A program made the translations under genes and the position numbers. The notes under the pieces are model-generated. The model saw only the letters and a program-made list of their open reading frames with translations. It had not been told where the DNA came from and ran no database searches. Shown here in pieces: positions 8,682 through 12,202 of a DNA stretch of 12,202 bases (position 1 is its first letter; every line of letters begins with the position of its first letter). This stretch comes from Acidimicrobiia bacterium (GTDB lineage: Bacteria; Actinomycetota; Acidimicrobiia; Acidimicrobiales; SZUA-35). The DNA lies in assembly GCA_029857855.1 (NCBI GenBank), contig JAOUGG010000025.1, positions 1 to 12,202 on the forward strand, given 5' to 3'.

Positions 8682-8723
8682 GCTACCGGCTACCGGCTAC
8701 CGGCTACCTGCTGCCGGCTACCG
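8682..8723. repeat. Tandem heptamer repeat, six copies, in the operon leader
   Basis: On the plus strand the unit is GCTACCG: copies at 8682, 8689, 8696, 8703 (last base T), 8710 (GCTGCCG) and 8717. Four copies are exact and two carry one substitution each. The array ends 5 nt before the ATG at 8676, where a Shine-Dalgarno sequence would be expected. Seven is not a multiple of three, so copy-number changes would shift any reading frame crossing it and would alter leader length and folding. Confidence 0.9.
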
Positions 8724-8799
8724 GTTGGATTGGCGGTGGCGCGACGAGCCGTTGGACGCCTGACCGTTGACAGTGAGCGCCATCGGTTGCCCGTAGCAC
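8704..8799 (-). other. Possible short leader ORF with a very strong Shine-Dalgarno sequence
   Basis: GGAGGAGGG (8805-8813) lies 5 nt before a GTG at 8799, far better than anything before the ATG at 8676. The GTG frame gives 31 codons (VLRATDGAHC...) and ends at a TAG inside the heptamer array. It is in the same frame as the 962-residue gene but separated from it by two in-frame TAGs in the repeat. A second short frame starts at the ATG at 8783 (MALTVNGQAS..., 21 residues, stop at 8718-8720) and has the higher third-position GC (18 of 21 codons by hand) but no good ribosome site. Either could be a leader peptide or the eroded N-terminus of the downstream gene. Coding status is uncertain. Confidence 0.3.
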
Positions 8800-8834
8800 T
8801 GTTTCCCTCCTCCACCACGCCCCTCTGCCGGCTC

Positions 8835-8851
8835 GTCCGGGTCGCCCGGAC
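8835..8851. promoter_or_regulatory. Perfect 7-bp inverted repeat at the predicted transcript start
   Basis: On the minus strand this reads GTCCGGGCGACCCGGAC: two 7-bp arms around a 3-nt loop. It starts where transcription from the proposed -10 box (8858-8863) would begin, so it would form a 5'-terminal hairpin of the operon mRNA or serve as a 17-bp operator. No T-run follows on either strand, so it does not look like an ordinary intrinsic terminator. Confidence 0.4.
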
Positions 8852-8857
8852 AACGAA

Positions 8858-8887
8858 ATCCTAATCTCTGGCCACAACCAGGTGCAA
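8858..8887 (-). promoter_or_regulatory. Candidate promoter of the three-gene operon
   Basis: On the minus strand TTGCAC (8882-8887) and TAGGAT (8858-8863) are 18 bp apart. The -10 fits the TANNNT pattern of GC-rich actinobacteria; the -35 matches only its TTG. Transcription would start near 8851, giving a leader of about 175 nt before the ATG at 8676. It lies in the only sizeable gap upstream of the operon. The remaining bases of this gap, up to the stop at 8927, show no clear terminator for the oxidoreductase gene. Confidence 0.35.
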
Positions 8888-8926
8888 ACGATTATCGGCA
8901 GGCTGGAAATGGGGTTGACGCGTGGG

Positions 8927-10135
8927 TCACGGCAGCGACACGTAGCCGTGCTTCGCCTTCCAGATGAAGTACTTCTCGAAGGCGATCTTCATGGCGTGGG
9001 CCTGCGGGCCGGGGATCATCACGCTGTGCTTGCGGGGCGGGAGCATCTTGTCGGCCAGGATGATCACGCCGTTGTTGCCGGCGTCCATCACACAGATGGC
9101 TCCGATGTCGCCGAACGTCTTGTGGACGTCCGGCTCCTCGCCCCGGATCTGGGCGGCGACATTCTTGGCCGCCACGTGGGCCTGCTGCTCGGTGGGGAAC
9201 CCGGTCTTCGGGATGCCCACCGGGTTGGCCGTGTGCCAAGGCACGTCAACCGCGGCGGCGATGCCGACCGCATACACGTTGTCGTAGGGTTCGGTCTGGT
9301 AGGTGTCGCGGACCGGGACATAGCCCTTGTCGTCGCTGATCTCGGTGGCCTTGCGCACCACGTCCTGACCGACGAATGGCGGGATGATCATGGCGTAGTT
9401 GAAATCGAGTTTCCGGTCGTCGGCCAGCACGAGCCGCCCCTCGTCGACGTACGACATGCCGGTGTCGAGCACCGCCGAGATCTTCTCCTTCTTGAGGAAC
9501 ATCTCGAGCAGGGTCTCGCCGTGTTTTAGGCCGCCGATTCCGAAGTGGCCGAGTTCCGGCTCGGGCGAGACGTACGTCATCGGCACCTGCTTCTTGATGC
9601 CGTTCTTGCGGAGCTGGTGGCTCACGTTGAACAGGAACTCGTACGCGGCACCGAAACAGCCGGCGCCCTGGGTGGCGCCGATCACGATCGGGCCCGGGTT
9701 CTCGAGGAACCGCTTCCAGCCCTCGCCGGCCTTGATCGCCTCCTCGAGGGTGGTGATGTTGTAGGCGTTGCCGTTGGGCCCGAGGCCGGGAACGACATCG
9801 TGGTTGTTCTGGTAGCCGGTGGCGATGATCAGATAGTCGTAGCCGTAGGATCCCTGCGGTGTCAGCACCTGCTGCTGATCGAGCAGCAGTTCGGTGGCCG
9901 GTGCGTGCACGAAGTCCACATCGTGGTTCTCGAAGGTCGGGGCTACGGGGAAGGTGATGTCGTCCGGCGTGCGCTTCCCGAAGGGCAGCCAGATCAGTGA
10001 TGGATTGAACAGAAAGCGATCGGAGGGCGAGATGACCGTGACGTCGACATCGCCGTCGAGCTCGTTCTTCACCGAGATGGCCGCCGTGAGGCCACCGAAA
10101 TTGCTCCCGAGCACCACAACCTTTTTTCGTGACAT
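8927..10135 (-). CDS. sqr: Sulfide:quinone oxidoreductase-type FAD/NAD(P)-binding flavoprotein
   Basis: This 402-residue protein probably oxidises sulfide to sulfane sulfur and passes electrons through FAD to membrane quinone, acting at the inner face of the membrane. Domains: an N-terminal Rossmann FAD motif (VVVLGSNFGGLTAAI, residues 6-20), the second nucleotide-binding strand ending DYLIIATGY (100-108), QGAGCFGAAYEFLFN (156-170) with Cys160, the FAD-contacting DNVYAVGIAA (285-294), and IGAICVMDAGNNG (344-356) with Cys348. These are the only two cysteines and correspond to the redox pair conserved in the SQR family; the third cysteine of some members (near residue 128) is absent here. The C-terminal HAMKIAFEKYFIWK looks like the amphipathic membrane-anchoring helix. 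Start: GAGGAG lies 7 nt before the ATG. It has no signal peptide, which argues against a periplasmic flavocytochrome c subunit. A related type II NADH dehydrogenase-like activity is the main alternative. Confidence 0.8.
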   Translation of the reverse strand: MSRKKVVVLGSNFGGLTAAISVKNELDGDVDVTVISPSDRFLFNPSLIWLPFGKRTPDDITFPVAPTFENHDVDFVHAPATELLLDQQQVLTPQGSYGYDYLIIATGYQNNHDVVPGLGPNGNAYNITTLEEAIKAGEGWKRFLENPGPIVIGATQGAGCFGAAYEFLFNVSHQLRKNGIKKQVPMTYVSPEPELGHFGIGGLKHGETLLEMFLKKEKISAVLDTGMSYVDEGRLVLADDRKLDFNYAMIIPPFVGQDVVRKATEISDDKGYVPVRDTYQTEPYDNVYAVGIAAAVDVPWHTANPVGIPKTGFPTEQQAHVAAKNVAAQIRGEEPDVHKTFGDIGAICVMDAGNNGVIILADKMLPPRKHSVMIPGPQAHAMKIAFEKYFIWKAKHGYVSLP

Positions 10136-10165
10136 GTCAAAACTCCTCGTTCTTTGGCTCGGCTC

Positions 10166-10408
10166 TCATTGTCGTCGGTCACCGATTGAGCCTCTAGGGC
10201 CAAAGGGCTCTGCCCGGTGACGGCTACCGAGCCGTCGGGCTCGAGCAACACGATGTCGGCCACCGATCGTGATCGTGTCGCCCGTCGCCGATCGGCCGGG
10301 ATCGTGGTCGACGATTCTCCCGCCGGCGACGGTGAGCGGGGTCGGTCCTCCGCCACCGAACCGGGCCCCATCTCGGATGATCAACGCCGACGTGGGAACG
10401 CTCGTCAT
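10166..10408 (-). other. Coding-like stretch with an apparent frame switch; possible gene remnant upstream of the oxidoreductase gene
   Basis: An 80-codon frame from the ATG at 10408 begins MTSVPTSALIIRDGARF and has G/C at the third position in about 80% of codons down to about 10262. It then turns Arg-rich, with about 45% third-position GC. In the next frame the sequence from about 10260 (ADIVLLEPDGSVAVTGQSPL) again has about 80%. This is what a single-base insertion near GGTGGCC (about 10258-10264) would produce. The second frame runs without a stop across the start of the oxidoreductase gene. The opening loosely recalls the N-terminus of amidohydrolases (LIIRDGA...LTVAGGRIV), but the match is too short to name. 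It occupies most of the 342-base gap 10136-10477. It may be a remnant, a small real gene or chance. Confidence 0.3.
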
Positions 10409-10448
10409 GGCAACCAATGCCAACTGCAGGCGAAAACGGAGATTCTCG

Positions 10449-10462
10449 AACCGGTACCGGTT
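10449..10462. promoter_or_regulatory. Perfect 14-bp palindrome, candidate operator for the transporter gene
   Basis: AACCGGTACCGGTT is an exact palindrome ending 15 nt before the GTG start at 10478. It sits where the spacer of the transporter promoter would be, immediately before a possible -10 box. A dimeric repressor site is the simplest reading; no regulator gene is visible in the window. Confidence 0.4.
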
Positions 10463-10463
10463 G

Positions 10464-10469
10464 TACCAT
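10464..10469 (+). promoter_or_regulatory. Possible -10 box for a leaderless transporter transcript
   Basis: TACCAT (TANNNT) ends 8 nt before the GTG at 10478, so transcription would begin at or next to the start codon. No convincing Shine-Dalgarno or -35 element is present. Leaderless mRNAs are common in actinobacteria; the assignment is otherwise weak. Confidence 0.25.
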
Positions 10470-10477
10470 GGCGCCGA

Positions 10478-11644
10478 GTGAACGACATTCGATCGGTGCT
10501 CATCTACAGCACCTACTTCGTCCTCACCGCGGCTCTCGGCGTGGTTTTCGTGCTTCTCGAGGATCTGCAGGCCCGCCACGGCTTGGCCGACTGGGAGGTC
10601 GGCCTGATTGCCGGCACCGGTTTCGGTGCGGCGCTGGTCGTACAGACGATGCTGTCACCCCTCGCCGACCGTGGGGTGAAGGTTCCGCTATCCATCGTCG
10701 CCCTCGGTGCCGGGGTTCTTGGCCCCGTCGGTTTGGCCTACGGATCGTCCACGCTGGTTCTTGCCGGCAGTCGTGGCTTGTCGGGCATCGGGCTTGGCCT
10801 GTTCGCCCTGCTGGCCCGCAAGGCGCTGATCGGCCTCGACGCCACCGGCGGTGGGGCGAAACTCGGGATGCTGCTGTCGGTGGCGGTCGCCGGCTTCATC
10901 TCCGGCCCGTTCATCGGCTACCTCTTCGAGCCGTGGGGATTCGAGGCCCCGTTTCTCGCAGTGTCCGCTGCGCTGATCGTGGTCGGAGCGCCGGCGACGA
11001 TGGCCATCCTCCGCTCCGAGTTCGCCACGACGCCGGTCGACTACAGCGTGATCGGTCAGCTCCTGCGGCGCCCGCGGATCCAGTCCGCCCTGCTGGTGCA
11101 GTGCATCGTGCTGGGCTACGTCGGCGTCTTCGACTCCATTGTCGACCGGTTCCTCACCGATCTCGGCGCCTCCACCGGCGACGTCGCCCGGGCCATCATG
11201 GTCGTCGGCTTCCCGATGCTGATCCTCCCCCGCATCGCCGGCAACTGGGCCGAGGCGCTCGGCGGGACGAGGGTCATGCTGCCGGCGCTGTTGTGTCTGG
11301 TGCCGATCATGGTCGGCTATTCGCTGGTGCCGACGGCCCTGTGGTTCGCCGCCGTCGGGCTTCTGCACGGTTCGGCCGAGTCGTTCGCGTCGATCAGCTC
11401 CCAGGTGTTGGTGCTCGAGGTGACCGGAGCGGAGAAGGCGGCGGTCGGCACCGGTCTGCTCGACGCCGCCGGGCTCATCTCCGCTGCGGTGGCCGCCGGA
11501 CTGGCCCCGCTCATCTACGGGGCATCCGGCAAGGGTGTTTTCGTCATCACCGCTTCTGCCGGGGCGATGTTTGCCGGGCTGGCCCTCTGGCGCATCCGTG
11601 ATGCCGCGGAACTCGATCGGGTCGCCGCAGCCGCCCCCGTCTGA
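10478..11644 (+). CDS. Major facilitator superfamily (MFS) transporter
   Basis: This 388-residue integral membrane protein has about twelve hydrophobic helices, the normal size for the family. Starting at the GTG at 10478 gives VNDIRSVLIYSTYFVLTAAL, with helix 1 at once. A longer in-frame start at 10217 would add 87 polar, Arg-rich residues with no resemblance to an MFS N-terminus and is rejected; a GTG at 10496 is a close alternative. The loop between helices 2 and 3 carries SPLADRGVKVPLS, the MFS motif A (G-x-L-A-D-R-x-G-R/K type). Helix 4 has GSRGLSGIGLGLFALLARK. After the mid-protein loop (SEFATTPVDYSVIGQLLRRP), the second half has six more helices including GLLHGSAESFASISSQVL. Such proteins move small solutes or drugs by proton coupling; the substrate cannot be read from the sequence. 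It is transcribed divergently from the oxidoreductase gene, with a palindrome just before its start. Confidence 0.85.
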   Translation: MNDIRSVLIYSTYFVLTAALGVVFVLLEDLQARHGLADWEVGLIAGTGFGAALVVQTMLSPLADRGVKVPLSIVALGAGVLGPVGLAYGSSTLVLAGSRGLSGIGLGLFALLARKALIGLDATGGGAKLGMLLSVAVAGFISGPFIGYLFEPWGFEAPFLAVSAALIVVGAPATMAILRSEFATTPVDYSVIGQLLRRPRIQSALLVQCIVLGYVGVFDSIVDRFLTDLGASTGDVARAIMVVGFPMLILPRIAGNWAEALGGTRVMLPALLCLVPIMVGYSLVPTALWFAAVGLLHGSAESFASISSQVLVLEVTGAEKAAVGTGLLDAAGLISAAVAAGLAPLIYGASGKGVFVITASAGAMFAGLALWRIRDAAELDRVAAAAPV

Positions 11645-11654
11645 TCGATCGGAG

Positions 11655-11684
11655 TCGGTCGGCGCGGTCGATGCGCCCGGCCGG
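11655..11684. terminator. Possible hairpin between convergent genes
   Basis: GGTCGGCGC (11657-11665) can pair with GCG and CCGGCC (11673-11682) with a 1-nt bulge and one G-U pair, around a 7-nt loop; two weak pairs extend it outwards. It sits in the 50-nt gap between the stop of the transporter and the stop of the facing gene. There is no T-tract, so it would be an atypical, possibly bidirectional, terminator. Confidence 0.3.
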
Positions 11685-11694
11685 TGGACGATAA

Positions 11695-12069
11695 CTACTC
11701 GGAGAGAAGCGCGCTGATCGTGTCGTCGTCGAGTCCGGTCGGGCCGAGCGGTCGGGTCGACTCGAGACCGCCGGTGGTCTGAACGCCGGCACAGTCCTGG
11801 CGGAGACTCTCCTTGGCCGCGTCGTGGTCCTTGGCGGCTCGATTGCGCTGGGTGACCACCCAGGCCATACCTCCACCGGATGTGATGGTCGCGATGCCAC
11901 TGACGATCGATGTCGGGTTGTTCCCCCACAACAGCGAAACGACGAGCAGGATGCTGGCGACGGCCGTCGCTGCGGAGACGCCGTAGACGAGCGCCCAGAA
12001 CCGGTTCAACCGTTTGAACTTTGCTCGCTCGTCTCGAATTGCGGCCTGGCATGCCGGTGAAACGGACAC
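11695..12069 (-). CDS. Small two-helix membrane protein of unknown function
   Basis: The GTG at 12069 is chosen because AAGGAG lies 5 nt upstream, giving 124 residues. Longer in-frame starts exist at 12084 (MEGATV, whose own codons contain that AAGGAG) and 12180. A basic N-terminal segment (AIRDERAKFKRLNRF) is followed by two hydrophobic segments, FWALVYGVSAATAVASILLV and IVSGIATITSGGGMAWVV, separated by LLWGNNPTS. Next comes a charged stretch (TQRNRAAKDHDAAKESLRQD) that looks like a short helical coil, then a Pro/Gly-rich tail ending LDDDTISALLSE. Two cysteines flank the membrane part (PACQAA and RQDCAG). The two-helix plus coil topology recalls SLATT-type and similar small membrane proteins, but I see no diagnostic motif and do not assign a function. 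It converges on the transporter gene. Confidence 0.7.
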   Translation of the reverse strand: MSVSPACQAAIRDERAKFKRLNRFWALVYGVSAATAVASILLVVSLLWGNNPTSIVSGIATITSGGGMAWVVTQRNRAAKDHDAAKESLRQDCAGVQTTGGLESTRPLGPTGLDDDTISALLSE

Positions 12070-12122
12070 CGTCGCTCCTTCCATTGCGTCGTGCAGTCGA
12101 CCGAGATCGGCCGGCCGCTGAC

Positions 12123-12128
12123 ATGTTA
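12123..12128 (-). promoter_or_regulatory. Possible -10 box for the small membrane protein
   Basis: TAACAT on the minus strand, which would start transcription near 12116 and give a 5' leader of about 47 nt before the GTG at 12069. No good -35 is visible at the right distance. No gene is seen on either strand from 12070 to 12202. Confidence 0.2.
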
Positions 12129-12202
12129 GACTCTTGTCGCTTCCACCACGGTCGGCAAGCAGCAAAGGGGATTCGTCCACCGGCTGATGCTGTTGCGTCC
12201 GG

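Noticed and set aside
8682..8723. CRISPR-like array
   Set aside because: Units are 7 bp, contiguous and have no spacers.
8882..9529. Plus-strand open frame of 215 codons
   Set aside because: Antisense to the oxidoreductase gene, which has clear FAD and cysteine motifs.
10228..10243. Inverted repeat CGAGCC/GGCTCG with a 4-nt loop
   Set aside because: Only 6 bp, no T-run, and in a GC-rich stretch where such pairs are expected by chance.
10217..10477. N-terminal extension of the MFS transporter
   Set aside because: The 87 residues are polar and Arg-rich, unlike an MFS N-terminus, and this stretch has a better coding signature on the minus strand.
10688..12124. Minus-strand open frame of 478 codons
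   Set aside because: Arg/Asp/Gln-rich low-complexity translation antisense to the transporter and out of frame with the small membrane protein; a shadow of both.
1..12202. tRNA, rRNA, insertion sequences, attachment sites
   Set aside because: No tRNA-like arms, transposase motifs or flanking direct repeats were seen on reading through the window.

Overview
The window is GC-rich, prefers G/C at third codon positions, uses GTG starts and has TANNNT-type -10 boxes. This suggests a high-GC actinobacterium, perhaps Acidimicrobiia. That placement is an inference; no marker gene is present to test it.

Layout. Positions 1-8676 hold a tightly packed three-gene operon on the minus strand, read right to left: a 962-residue cell-wall-targeted protein with a peptidoglycan-binding domain and lysozyme-like regions (5788-8676); a 1155-residue DUF6603 protein (2324-5791, 4-bp ATGA overlap with the first); and a large third protein (1-2322, one base after the second) whose frame is open for all 774 codons in the window and runs off the left edge. 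None of the three has an N-terminal signal peptide. The operon leader (8677-8926) is unusual: a probable promoter, a hairpin at the predicted transcript start, a short ORF behind a very strong Shine-Dalgarno sequence, six copies of a 7-bp repeat directly before the first ATG, and a perfect 10-bp inverted repeat in the first codons that could pair with the repeat instead of with itself.

Positions 8927-10135 (minus) encode a sulfide:quinone oxidoreductase-type flavoprotein. Between it and the divergent MFS transporter (10478-11644, plus) lies a 342-base gap. It holds a coding-like minus-strand stretch whose reading frame appears to switch (possible remnant) and a perfect 14-bp palindrome just upstream of the transporter start. 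A small two-helix membrane protein (11695-12069, minus) converges on the transporter, and a possible hairpin separates their ends.

How it fits together. The three-gene operon is the best candidate for a poorly described system. It combines large, coupled, leaderless-secretion proteins, one of which carries peptidoglycan-binding and lysozyme-like parts, with a DUF6603 protein. This resembles the cargo or tail-fibre-like part of a phage-tail-like particle or another non-Sec surface machine, but no sheath, tube or baseplate gene is visible here, so this remains a hypothesis. The right-hand genes (sulfide oxidation, transport, small membrane protein) look like ordinary chromosomal genes without an obvious link to the operon.
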